From an uncultured Desulfosarcina sp. (GTDB taxonomy: Bacteria > Desulfobacterota > Desulfobacteria > Desulfobacterales > Desulfosarcinaceae): 64,000 nt of DNA. Below are positions 9,124 through 17,175 of the stretch, in pieces (positions within the stretch are counted from its first letter, which is position 1; each line of letters opens with the position of its first letter). The position numbers were made by a program, and so were the translations under genes. Location of the stretch: positions 1,302,001 through 1,366,000 of the forward strand of contig NZ_OY764190.1 of NCBI RefSeq assembly GCF_963668215.1, given 5' to 3'. A model generated the notes under the pieces. It was given only the letters and a program-made list of their open reading frames with translations, was not told where the DNA came from and did no database searches.

Positions 9124-9597
9124 TCATCCTTCGGAATCATCGGGTACCTGTAGCCCGACCTCCCTTCCAGCAACGGCTGCTCCTGGTTCCAGGACCATCA
9201 GGCGAACCCGGCCTGAGGCCACCAGGCGGTCCTGATCATCATGAATGCTGGCCTCCCAAACGTGTGACCGTTTCCCCAGTACCAATGGCCTGGCCGTACA
9301 GCGCAGGCGACCGCCACGAACGGCTCTGAGAAACGAGGTGTTGTTTTCCAGACCGACCGTATTTTTATTCTCTCCCCAGACCGTCAGGGCCGCACCGGTA
9401 GAACACAATGTCTCGACCATACTGGCATAGACACCGCCATGCACCAGGCCATAGGGTTGAAGGTGATGGTCGGTAATCTCGATTTCAGCCACGTATTCGT
9501 CCTCGGCAGCTTTGGTAAAATGAAGTCCCAATGAGTTATTGAACCCACCGAGGTTTGCATTGATCAATTCCAGCACATTGTCCGGGAACGCGCTCAT
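9124..9597 (-). CDS. Hotdog-fold thioesterase, PaaI family
   Basis: 157 residues with the PaaI/YdiI-type hotdog fold: LGLHFTKAAEDEYVAEIEI as the first strand, then the active-site loop YGLVHGGVYASMVET (HGG motif, with Glu as likely catalytic acid), and VGLENNTSFLRAVRGG. Such enzymes hydrolyse acyl-CoA, often aryl or hydroxyacyl-CoA. Start ATG 9597 follows GAGGAG at nine bases; an upstream in-frame ATG would add an unlikely tail. A decayed partial copy lies at 8413-8467. Monocistronic. Confidence 0.85.
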   Translation of the reverse strand: MSAFPDNVLELINANLGGFNNSLGLHFTKAAEDEYVAEIEITDHHLQPYGLVHGGVYASMVETLCSTGAALTVWGENKNTVGLENNTSFLRAVRGGRLRCTARPLVLGKRSHVWEASIHDDQDRLVASGRVRLMVLEPGAAVAGREVGLQVPDDSEG

Positions 9598-9839
9598 AGT
9601 CGTCAACTCCTCTGTTCGGGTAATCGCATACCGTGCTGATGATAGAGGTAAATTCCAGAAAAATATAGGATTTTCTGATCTTGGTTTTTGGATATTACCC
9701 ATTCCCCTGGTTGATAGAAATCCCTTTTAACCGGGCAAAGCCCGTTCGATGGGCCTTGCCTGGTTTTGGTTGCTTGGGCGATGTGCTGGTGACTTCCTGG
9801 AAATCGGTCGATTTCTCTTCAATGGAGAAGATGACTCAT

Positions 9840-10634
9840 TTATTGATGGATGTCTTGCCCCGTTTCCAGCCGCTCAATCATCGTGTGGGCAACCTTTTTT
9901 CCCGAAAGGAGCATCCCGCCGAATACCGGTCCCATCCGGTACCCGCCGCACACCGCATTGGCTGCCATGCCGCTGACAAAAAGGCCGGGATAAACCTCCC
10001 TTGAATTGTTTACGGTGTCCGTTTCGCCGGTCTCGGCTTCCATGGACTTTTCTCCCACCATGCCACCAGTTGTCGTATCCAGGGTGACGCCCATTTTGCG
10101 AACGAGCACTTCGGTGACATTGGCCGGATGCCCCGTGGCATCCAACACAAAAGCAGCATGCAACGTCAACGGATCCACATGCCATTTCAAGGTTTCCATG
10201 GCGCCCCAGTTGATCACCAGCCCGGCCACCCGTTTGTTTTTGATGACCACATCTTCCATGCTCACCAGGTTGAATATCTTCAAGCCGGCGCAAACGGCCT
10301 TGTGCACCAGCCCCGAGGCCAGATAGACGGAGTCCAGCGTGTAATAGCCGGGTTCATACGGTTCGCATTGGAAGCCCAGTTCATCCAGGACCGTTTTCCC
10401 CTCGGCCTGGACCACGACTTCATTGAACATCATCCCGCCGCCCCATACACCGCCGCCGATGGACAACCTGCGGTCGAACAGGGCTACTTTTTTTCCGGCC
10501 ATGGCAAGGTACGTCCCGGCCACGAGCCCGGAGGGGCCGCCACCCACGATGGCGACATCGAGTTCGAGCGCATCGCTCAATTTCTTTGAATACGCATTGA
10601 TGATGCCCCTGCTGATGGTGACTTCGTTTAACAT
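9840..10634 (-). CDS. thi4: Thiazole synthase Thi4, sulfide-dependent (archaeal-like) type
   Basis: Makes the thiamine thiazole precursor from NAD, glycine and a sulfur source. 264 residues: dinucleotide-binding GGGPSG at 31-36, the [11 protein letters not shown] loop (61-70), and a C-terminal [11 protein letters not shown]. At the position of the sulfur-donor cysteine of yeast Thi4 this protein has histidine (DATGHPA, H169), as in archaeal enzymes that use free sulfide catalytically; this suits a sulfide-rich anaerobe. AAAGGAGG stands before the ATG. Expression is probably controlled by the TPP riboswitch upstream. No other thiamine gene is adjacent. Confidence 0.92.
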   Translation of the reverse strand: MLNEVTISRGIINAYSKKLSDALELDVAIVGGGPSGLVAGTYLAMAGKKVALFDRRLSIGGGVWGGGMMFNEVVVQAEGKTVLDELGFQCEPYEPGYYTLDSVYLASGLVHKAVCAGLKIFNLVSMEDVVIKNKRVAGLVINWGAMETLKWHVDPLTLHAAFVLDATGHPANVTEVLVRKMGVTLDTTTGGMVGEKSMEAETGETDTVNNSREVYPGLFVSGMAANAVCGGYRMGPVFGGMLLSGKKVAHTMIERLETGQDIHQ

Positions 10635-10721
10635 CCCAAACCTCCTTTAAGTTGAATCGATTGAAAAAAATGGTTCGAAACAGGCCGAAGGGCCAAGGGC
10701 AGAGGCGGGAAAGTGTGGCGC

Positions 10722-10754
10722 AAAAAAAAGTCGATTCCAGCAGGAATCGACTTT
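10722..10754 (-). terminator. Intrinsic terminator of the TPP riboswitch
   Basis: On the minus strand AAAGTCGATTCC pairs perfectly with GGAATCGACTTT around a four-base loop, followed by a run of T. It lies between the TPP aptamer and thi4, so it is the likely expression platform: thiamine pyrophosphate binding would favour termination. Confidence 0.88.
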
Positions 10755-10777
10755 GAGACAATGGATCGTGCGCTCGA

Positions 10778-10855
10778 GCTCCCTACGCCGGTGTTATCCG
10801 GGTCAGGTTCAAAGGGTATCATCTCAGGCCATGTTGACCACCCCTGCTTGAGGGA
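10778..10855 (-). promoter_or_regulatory. TPP riboswitch (THI element)
   Basis: The minus strand carries the conserved aptamer parts in order: CAGGGG, CCTGAGATGAT, ACCCTTTGAACCTGA, CCGGATAACACCGG and CGTAGGGAG. These match the TPP-sensing consensus closely. It precedes thi4 with an intrinsic terminator in between, indicating control by premature termination. Confidence 0.93.
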
Positions 10856-10859
10856 TTGA

Positions 10860-11524
10860 TTTAATTGTCGGGTGGCCTGGTGTCAAGAAAAAATAAGATG
10901 GGGTCACCCATTAAAGGACTCGCTGAGAAAAAAAGGTCGACCCAACAACACGAATCTATAATTTGGAGAAATCGAAAATAGACGGGATGATCGTGGAGAA
11001 CTATGAATTTATTTTCATAGTTTTTATGAAAAACACAATCTCATCTATCCTGATCAGCTCACCAGAGTTATACCCATTCTCTCTTCATATTGATAATAAA
11101 TACTTTTATATCAATGTGATATGTCAATACTGGAAAGAATGGCATTGCTCTTGCCATACCATGATGTTGAGGAAGGCTATCGGAAGCCGACGTCTGGCAG
11201 CAAGGTCAATTTATCAACCGAACCAGGAAAAGGCTTATGAAAAAATTTGAAAAAGCCGCCTTGCTCGTCGTAAGAGCCGTAGCGCATCGTTGCAACCTAA
11301 ATCGATTATATTACTGGTCTGAGCAACAATTGTCTGCAATGATGCATGTGCATTTTTTTCCGAGGTGGTATTATTACTGTCTTTACCACGCATGCCTATG
11401 GTTCGTTCGGTACAAGGCCTTCAGGCGTACGGCCAACTGGGCCATCCATACCATCCCGTATCACGTTCGATTTAGAATCGCCTAAACTGCGGTATAAGGT
11501 CAATTCATAGCTGGGGGCCCAAAA
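10860..11524. other. A+T-rich region without a convincing gene
   Basis: Two short open frames (10963-11250 and 11237-11485, plus strand) have no recognisable domain, and the first lacks a ribosome site. The only informative piece is a stretch at 11193-11240 that reads as the tail of a histidine-kinase ATPase domain (listed separately). The region looks like decayed coding DNA. Confidence 0.4.
11193..11240 (+). pseudogene. Possible histidine-kinase ATPase-domain remnant
   Basis: This frame reads SGSKVNLSTEPGKGL then stop, resembling the G2-box end of HATPase domains (consensus like GG-I-V-S-EPGKGT). Upstream residues are not recognisable and no intact kinase is nearby. It may be the vestige of a sensor kinase gene. 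The match is short and could be chance. Confidence 0.3.
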
Positions 11525-11869
11525 ATGAATGCCATTCCGAATCGACGAAAACACCCTCGCAGCAGTTCATACATAATTGCCAATTACACAGTCATCGAGG
11601 GGACATTCCGTGACGTGATCAAAAACATCAGTGCGGGTGGATTGTCTTTAGAGACACAGAGAAAGATTGCAATAGGCCAGCCGATCTCGATTGAATTCCC
11701 TTTGTTTACGTTTAACAACCTCGGAAAAATCACCGGTCGGGTAGTCTGGAAAGATCCTTTTGGATTTGCAGTCACATTTAATGAGGCAATTCATGGCTTG
11801 ATTTGCAGAGAGGGCCAGTTGCCGAAGATTGTCCATGGGACCCATCGGCATAGATCAAGAAAATGGTGA
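11525..11869 (+). CDS. PilZ domain protein
   Basis: A 114-residue stand-alone PilZ domain, the c-di-GMP-binding fold. The RxxxR-type motif is RRKHPR at 7-12 and the second motif NISAGGLSLE (D/N-x-S-x-x-G) follows about 30 residues later, then strands ending WKDPFGFAVTF. Binding of c-di-GMP is established for the family and inferred here; the effector target is unknown. It is the last host gene before the tRNA-Glu island. A poor ribosome site (GGGGGCCC region) precedes the ATG. Confidence 0.85.
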   Translation: MNAIPNRRKHPRSSSYIIANYTVIEGTFRDVIKNISAGGLSLETQRKIAIGQPISIEFPLFTFNNLGKITGRVVWKDPFGFAVTFNEAIHGLICREGQLPKIVHGTHRHRSRKW

Positions 11870-11916
11870 GTGAAATCGACATCGAATAGAAAGCAAGAAG
11901 GGGTTCGAGAACCACC

Positions 11917-11952
11917 AAAAAATAAGGGAGCTGGCATTCATGCCTAACTCCC
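11917..11952 (-). terminator. Intrinsic terminator, displaced tRNA-Glu end
   Basis: On the minus strand GGGAG and GGCAT pair with ATGCC and CTCCC, followed by a T-rich run. It lies just beyond the severed tRNA 3' fragment and was presumably the terminator of the tRNA gene before the island inserted. Confidence 0.7.
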
Positions 11953-11963
11953 TGTTTTATTCT

Positions 11964-12012
11964 TGGTGATCCCACCGGGATTCGAACCCGCGTTACCGGC
12001 GTGAGAGGCCGG
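11964..12012 (-). repeat. Left attachment repeat: displaced 3' half of tRNA-Glu
   Basis: 49 bases matching the 3' part of the intact tRNA-Glu (CCA, acceptor, T arm, variable loop, anticodon arm) with a single mismatch; the last 37 are identical. The mismatch at 11975 breaks a T-stem pair, as expected for a fragment no longer under selection. It has no 5' half, so it is not a functional tRNA. Together with 24688-24736 it bounds the island. Confidence 0.92.
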
Positions 12013-12127
12013 TATTTTTATTTTACTCGTTTTTACCTTTCTGTTTATTTTCTTGCACTTATATACTGATTCAATTGACTTTTCCTACCATCAATTTACC
12101 CTTCAATACCTTGACTTTTTATTTCTG

Positions 12128-12166
12128 TGTTGGGTATAGTGTTGGGTATAGGAGCTATACCCAACA
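12128..12166. promoter_or_regulatory. Candidate integrase arm-type sites, left end
   Basis: Two direct copies of TGTTGGGTATA (12128-12138 and 12140-12150) and one inverted copy TATACCCAACA (12156-12166) stand between the att repeat and the integrase start. The same tandem pair with the same one-base spacer occurs near the right end. The third, inverted copy makes a hairpin next to the integrase ribosome site and may mediate autoregulation. Confidence 0.6.
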
Positions 12167-12180
12167 AATCGGAGGCCGCC

Positions 12181-13344
12181 ATGCCCGCACAGAAAAGACA
12201 CAAAACCAAATATCCCGGCGTCTATTACATCGAAGGCAAGGCTATCGGCACTGATAAGCCGGAAAAAATCTTTTACGTCATGTATCGTAAGGGCGGAAAA
12301 CAGATCCATGAAAAAGCTGGTCGCCAGTATCAAGACGACATGACGCCAGCGAGAGCGTCACAAATTCGCTCGCTTCGTATGAAAGGGAAAGAGCTGTCCA
12401 ATAAAGAACAGCGGGAGGCGGTAAAGGCCGAAAAAGACCGGGAGGCGAATAAATGGACGGTTGACAAGCTATTTGAAGCCTATATTCAGTCACGGCCCGA
12501 AAACAAAGCCAGAGGCGTTGATGCCAGCCGATACAATAAATATCTGAAAACCGCATTTGGCAATAAGGAACCAAACGAAATCTTACCACTCGATGTTGAC
12601 CGCGTCCGGGTCAACCTTCTCAAAAAACTCTCGCCTCAAACCGTATTGCACGTCCTTAATCTCCTCACTTGGATCATTAATTACGGCTTAAAGAAAAATC
12701 TATGTGAAGGGATCGCCTTTCACATTCAGAAACCAACCGTTAACAATGTGACGACAGAGGATCTTAGCAACGAGCAATTAAAGGCGCTTATAGCGGCGAT
12801 TGAAGCCGACTCCAACATCCAGATTAAGAATCTGATGAAAACTGCGTTGTATACGGGTATGCGCCGTGGAGAGCTGTTCAATCTAAAATGGGATGATATC
12901 GATTTTGACAGGGGTTTTATCCATATCAAAGACCCTAAAGGCGGGATTGATCAAAAAATTCCGCTGAATGCGTCAGCAAGGCAGGTATTCGAGAATCATC
13001 CCAACTCGGATAGTGAATATGTGTTCCCCGGTCGCAATGGGCAAAAAAGAGTCAGCGCCCAATCCGGCGTTAACAAGATAAAAGCACGCGCTAGGCTTCC
13101 AAAAAGCTTTCGCCCTCTTCATGGCCTCAGGCACGCTTATGCCTCAATGCTGGCATCATCTGGCAAGGTTGATATGTATACCCTTCAAAAGCTCCTCACC
13201 CATAAAGACCAACGCATGACGCAAAGATATGCTCACCTCCGTGACGAAGCGCTTAAACACGCAGCCAATGTTACTGATGCTCTTTTCGCGTCTGCCACAA
13301 ACGTTGATAGTGAAAAGGTTGTAAATTTTGAAAAACACAAATAG
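12181..13344 (+). CDS. Tyrosine-type site-specific integrase
   Basis: 387 residues that catalyse integration and excision at the tRNA-Glu site. N-terminal arm-binding region (1-90, basic), core-binding SAM-like domain (about 90-185), catalytic domain (about 195-360). Catalytic residues: Arg in YTGMRRGELF (about R227), HGLRH (His and Arg, about 318-322), His in LTHKDQ and nucleophile Tyr in QRYAHL. The ATG at 12181 follows GGAGG at five bases; an earlier in-frame ATG overlaps the repeat sites and is less likely. It lies adjacent to the left att repeat, the usual place for P4-like and related island integrases. Confidence 0.93.
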   Translation: MPAQKRHKTKYPGVYYIEGKAIGTDKPEKIFYVMYRKGGKQIHEKAGRQYQDDMTPARASQIRSLRMKGKELSNKEQREAVKAEKDREANKWTVDKLFEAYIQSRPENKARGVDASRYNKYLKTAFGNKEPNEILPLDVDRVRVNLLKKLSPQTVLHVLNLLTWIINYGLKKNLCEGIAFHIQKPTVNNVTTEDLSNEQLKALIAAIEADSNIQIKNLMKTALYTGMRRGELFNLKWDDIDFDRGFIHIKDPKGGIDQKIPLNASARQVFENHPNSDSEYVFPGRNGQKRVSAQSGVNKIKARARLPKSFRPLHGLRHAYASMLASSGKVDMYTLQKLLTHKDQRMTQRYAHLRDEALKHAANVTDALFASATNVDSEKVVNFEKHK

Positions 13345-13447
13345 TGTGGGGCCGGATTTCCGGATACAAGCATCAAAAAGGATGAGGCCCGCCGATATGC
13401 TCCAAACATTATTGAAAGATCCTGTTCCTGGCAATCTTATTATTAAA

Positions 13448-14837
13448 TGACAAGGGTCAAGACATCGTTAACCCAAAAGGGCCAAAACATCGTTAACTCT
13501 TAAGGGTCCAAAGGGTCACGACATCGTTAACCCGATTTAAGTTATTTTCGATCTTTGATAATCTCCGAAGAAAATCTATTATCGGAGGTGTCATGATGGA
13601 ACAAGAAATCCGTAAAACAGCTATCAATCGATTCATTCAAGGAGAAAAACCAAAACAAATATACGAAAGCTTGGACCGCTCAAAACCATGGTTTTTCAAA
13701 TGGCTGAAACGATATCAAAGCGGAGATCCCAACTGGTTCAAGAATAAATCCAGGGTACCGAAGCACTCTCCCAGAGCGTTACGACCGGAGGACAGAAAAC
13801 GCATTATTGAAACGCGCCGCCACCTCGATGCCCAGCGGTTCGCCCAATTCGGCCCATCAGCCATCAAATGGGAACTCAAAAAAGCTGGATATCAGCTGCC
13901 TTCGGACAGCACTATAAAACGGGTCTTGAGAGCCGAAGGCTTGGTTAAAAAAAACTCGTTACATCCCCAAGGGTGTTGAATATCCGTATTTTAGAGAAGC
14001 GCTCGACATCAATAACATCCATCAGGCCGACCTTGTCGGACCTCGGTACATCAAAGGGGATGGCAAGTTTTACTCGTTCAATGTGATCGATATTTTCAGC
14101 CACCGGGTTTATATCGAATCACAGCGAACTAAAGCGGATCGGCCAGTCGCCCAAAGCCTGCTTCGTGGTTGGAAAGCGATAGGGCTGCCGGATTTCCTGC
14201 AACTTGATAACGAACTGAGTTTCCGTGGCAGCAATCGTTACCCTCGGTCACCAGGCCTGGTCATTCGGCTATGCTTGCATTTCGGGGTCCAGCCCGTGTT
14301 TATTCCTGTGTCGGAGCCGTGGCGAAATGCTGTGGTCGAGAGCTTCAACGACACCTACAACAAAAAGTTTTTCCGGCGGCAATGGTTTCACAGCTATGTC
14401 CATCTGAAACGGCAGAGCAAGAATTTCCAACGTTTCCACAACCGGTATCACCGATACAGTTGCCTGAAAGGCAAAACACCTTCCGAGGTAATAAAGCAAT
14501 GCCCGTTTCCGATAAAAACGCTCGGCCCGAATACGAAAATCCCAACCATCGAGGATATTCCTGATGGTAACATCATTCTGGTCCGATTTATACGAAGCGA
14601 CTGCGTCCTCAACATTTTTGGTGAAACGTTCAAAGTGCCAAAGGACCTTGTCTACTCATACGTCAAAGCGGTCATTGTCACCGAGATACATACATTGCAG
14701 TTATATCTCGGTGACGAGTTGGTGGCATCCTTTGACTACAGGCTTCGGGTATAGTCATTATTTTTAGCTTTCGGGTTAACGATGTCGTGACCCTTTTTAC
14801 CGTTAGACTCGGGTTAACGATGTCTTGGACTTTGGCA
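13448..14837 (+). mobile_element. Insertion sequence, copy 1 (1390 bp)
   Basis: Identical, as far as read, to the copy at 20348-21737. Boundaries are fixed by a perfect 6-base target duplication ATTAAA (13442-13447 and 14838-14843). Ends are imperfect inverted repeats of about 27 bases (TGACAAGGGTCAAGACATCG against TGCCAAAGTCCAAGACATCG). The 14-mer GACATCGTTAACCC recurs at 13461, 13520 and, imperfectly, 13486, and inverted at 14773 and 14811, so each end carries several likely transposase-binding sites. One transposase in two frames. IS481/IS3-like DDE group by the protein. Confidence 0.95.
13593..14754 (+). CDS. DDE transposase in two frames (IS copy 1)
   Basis: The first frame (13593-13979, 128 residues) carries helix-turn-helix DNA-binding regions (IYESLDRSKPWFFKWLKRY). 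The second frame continues with the rve-type catalytic core: Asp in HQADLVGP, Asp in LQLDNELS and Glu in VVESFND. They are joined across a run of eight A at 13947-13954; reading it as seven gives one 386-residue protein (KKTRYIPKGVEYPYF). The change needed is +1 (or -2), so standard -1 ribosomal slippage would not do; transcriptional slippage on the A run is the simplest mechanism. An ATG at 14083 could give the second part alone. GGAGG precedes the first ATG. Confidence 0.88.
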
Positions 14838-15537
14838 ATTAAAACCTACTGCATCTCCAAATTGGATTTATACAGATATGTCCAAAGGGGAGAACTCATA
14901 CCAATTGAGCCAACAGGCGGTTTCGTCCCGTGTCCTGATCGCAGGACCAAATCATATGTCGATGGATGCAAACTCAGGCTAAAAACCCTCCAATTTAATA
15001 AACGTCAGGCTTCCTATGGATCTAAGGACTTCCTTGATGCCATTCTGGAAAGCAAACAACCATCAGAATTTAATAGGCAACAAATTGAAGCAGAAATAGC
15101 ATTCCTTGAACAGGAGATTAAAAAATATGAAAATGATCCACGCGATCCTTTTGATTGGAAAACCTACCAATTGCCAAGCTCTAAAGACGAAGCAGTCGAA
15201 ATATTGGAATTTTTAAGTGAATGCTTTTATCGATTGATTGATATTAACAAAATCGATGACGGGAAAGGCCTAAAGCCTTCTGGCGATGATCATGAATATG
15301 TAATTGACTACTCTGGAAGAAAATCTCTTCGAAAGGACCAGAAACATAGATTAGCTGTAAGAGCAGTTGCTAAGGACATCTGGGAAAAAGAGCCACACCT
15401 AACGATGGTTGATATGGCAAAGAGGTCTGATTTGATTAAGGCCTGTAATGGTAAACAATACCATTTCAACACAATACGTAGATGGATAAAAGATCTAAAT
15501 CCTAATTCTAATCCTGGCAGGCGGAAAAAAAACAAGA

Positions 15538-16872
15538 TTAAAAGAGTTCAGGCTTAATCATTGGAATCAAATTAGCCAACTGATCTAAGTAGAAAGAAAC
15601 TTGGAACTTTATTGATTCACATGTGTAGGCCGACTGACTAACAAACAATTTAGGATGAGTGCACCCCCCCATACACAATGGCAAAACTTTACAATTTATA
15701 CAGTCGTCATTACTAAACGGATCATAACTCTTCCATTTTTTTTCAATTTGATTGTTTTTAATTCCGTCAAAGACAGTGCCAATTGCCTCATCTGGATTGC
15801 CTACAGAATGCCAACATCTATAAATTCTTCCCAGAGGGTCAACCACAATCATTTCATCGCTGTTTGCACCGCAAAAGCAATTTTTAGGTTTTAGCATTGA
15901 AAAATAGTCCTCAAAAGGCTGCAAGCCAGAATATATATTACGTTCTAATTCCGAAAACTTTTTGAGCCTTTTTTCGCCATATAAGCCTTCTGTAAAACTT
16001 ATAATTTTTTTACCACATATATCTTCATGGTAATGTGTTATAGGAGCCAATCTAGCCTTCTGATCAAGACCATACTGTTGCAATATTGAAATTAGATCCA
16101 CCACCTCTTTTAAATTGTTACCATCCGTATTAATTCTAATGAATAATCTGTCAATTTTTTTTGAAGCATCTATAATATTTTTAAGAATTATTGAAGGATT
16201 TCCACGTCTATCTATTAATCCTCTTTTGTATGGCCTTTCAAAAATTTTTGAGTCAACAGATATTTGAATTTTTTTGATACCAATTTCATTTAAATTATGT
16301 AAAATAGTGGGATTAATTTTGACACCATTAGTAATGATCATTAAAGAGTCTATCTCTGACTTATAACAAGAAACCAAATCATTAAATTTATTGCTCATAT
16401 TCACGACTGTTTCGTATTCTAACAATGGCTCACCACCGAACCATGTAATACTGATACTTTTCTTCTTATTTGCCAAAAGACTCTCAACATATCTTAATGT
16501 AGATTCTTGAACCCCTTCAGACATGCCTCCAATTGTTTTTACATTTTTTTCATAACAATACGGGCAATTAAAATTGCATAATAATGTGGGAGCTATGGCT
16601 AAATGAATATAATTTTCATCATTTGTTCGTGCGTTAAAGCGATCCTTTATTTTCGATAGTTCGTCTCCTTCATGAACAAATCCAAAGCTCTGCAATTCAT
16701 CCAACCTATTAGTATCATGTCCACTGATATCTCTATGTTTTTGTAATAGTTCGGCGTCCTCATCACTTAACAAAGCAAGAATACCGGTCCTCGCGTTATA
16801 TCCTATAATATTTTCAGCATATTTAAAAAAATAATTATAACTCGACCTGTAAACTTTTTTCCCTATTACCAT
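15538..16872 (-). CDS. Radical SAM/SPASM peptide maturase (candidate RiPP enzyme)
   Basis: 444 residues. The N-terminal 80 (IGYNARTGILALLSDEDAELL, then LDELQSFGFVHEGDEL) look like the small leader-binding/winged-helix region common in peptide maturases. The radical SAM barrel has the cluster motif CNFNCPYC (C99, C103, C106) and GGEPLL. The C-terminal SPASM region holds a cysteine set (CFCGANSD, YRCWHS, CINCKVLPLCMGGC, YTCES) that would bind two further iron-sulfur clusters. Related enzymes form thioether or C-C links in peptides, or formylglycine in sulfatases. It follows a small Cys-rich gene, pointing to peptide modification. Strongly A+T-rich; its 3' end overlaps the convergent split gene by 20 bases. 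Confidence 0.87.
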   Translation of the reverse strand: MVIGKKVYRSSYNYFFKYAENIIGYNARTGILALLSDEDAELLQKHRDISGHDTNRLDELQSFGFVHEGDELSKIKDRFNARTNDENYIHLAIAPTLLCNFNCPYCYEKNVKTIGGMSEGVQESTLRYVESLLANKKKSISITWFGGEPLLEYETVVNMSNKFNDLVSCYKSEIDSLMIITNGVKINPTILHNLNEIGIKKIQISVDSKIFERPYKRGLIDRRGNPSIILKNIIDASKKIDRLFIRINTDGNNLKEVVDLISILQQYGLDQKARLAPITHYHEDICGKKIISFTEGLYGEKRLKKFSELERNIYSGLQPFEDYFSMLKPKNCFCGANSDEMIVVDPLGRIYRCWHSVGNPDEAIGTVFDGIKNNQIEKKWKSYDPFSNDDCINCKVLPLCMGGCTHPKLFVSQSAYTCESIKFQVSFYLDQLANLIPMIKPELF

Positions 16873-16901
16873 ATATTTATCCCTACTAAAGAATAAACCA
16901 A

Positions 16902-16938
16902 GAAGGGCTAATAAAAACTCTTAGATTATTAGCCCTTC
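16902..16938 (-). promoter_or_regulatory. Strong hairpin between precursor and maturase genes
   Basis: A perfect 13-base inverted repeat (GAAGGGCTAATAA with TTATTAGCCCTTC, 11-base loop) lies in the 93-base gap after the precursor peptide stop. On the minus strand it is followed by a T-rich but interrupted run, so it may be a leaky terminator or an mRNA-stabilising hairpin that makes precursor mRNA more abundant than maturase mRNA, as is usual in peptide clusters. Confidence 0.7.
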
Positions 16939-16965
16939 ATATCCCAACGCAAATTTCGTCACAAA

Positions 16966-17175
16966 TCACCTTTGTTGGTTTCCATGGCAAGTAGCATCAC
17001 AACATGTCCCTTTACAAGGACCTTTGGTTTGGTCCGCTGGTTTAATTATGATACTACCAATTGTTTCTCCTGGCTTTAGTGGTTTTGCCAGCTTCATAAT
17101 TAATAGCTGCTCATTGTCGAGATCTACCAACTTAATAGTACCTTTTTTAATAAGTTCTTTTGGTTTCTGGGCCAT
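16966..17175 (-). CDS. Small Cys-rich peptide, candidate RiPP precursor
   Basis: 69 residues starting at ATG 17175 behind GGGAGGGAGG. The first about 50 residues are charged and helical/strand-forming without cysteine (leader-like: IKLVDLDNEQLL). The C-terminal 18 hold four cysteines with small residues (GPCKGTCCDATCHG; C54, C58, C59, C63). The next gene on the same strand encodes a radical SAM/SPASM enzyme. This organisation fits a ribosomally made peptide cross-linked through its cysteines (ranthipeptide-like), but no family match is recognised. No transporter or protease gene adjoins. Alternative: a small metal-binding protein serving the maturase. Confidence 0.7.
   Translation of the reverse strand: MAQKPKELIKKGTIKLVDLDNEQLLIMKLAKPLKPGETIGSIIIKPADQTKGPCKGTCCDATCHGNQQR

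Larger units (their letters stand above)
13397..15557 (+). pseudogene. Island gene of unknown function, interrupted by IS copy 1
   Basis: Removing the IS and one ATTAAA target copy joins 13397-13447 to 14844-15557 in one open frame of 254 residues (start MLQTLLKDPVPGNLIIK, then TYCISKLDLYRYV). GAGG stands nine bases before ATG 13397. The N-terminal part (ISKLDLYRYVQRGELIPI) looks like a short helix-turn-helix-type entry segment; 100-120 is a helical stretch rich in Glu; the C-terminal part (AVAKDIWEKEP, then TIRRWIKDL) resembles regions found in other island-borne DNA-binding proteins. Function unknown. In its present state a new start inside the IS could still express the last 250 codons. 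Confidence 0.75.

Noticed and set aside
10963..11485. Two overlapping small open frames (95 and 82 codons) before the PilZ gene
   Set aside because: No domain, unusual composition (many aromatic residues), no conserved start context; region looks decayed.
11964..12012. A second tRNA-Glu gene
   Set aside because: Only the 3' half is present; past the anticodon arm the sequence diverges into the island. It is an attachment repeat.
14083..14754. Second transposase frame as a separate gene with its own function
   Set aside because: The catalytic core begins upstream of its ATG in that frame, so it is the second part of one transposase; a stand-alone product would lack the first catalytic Asp.
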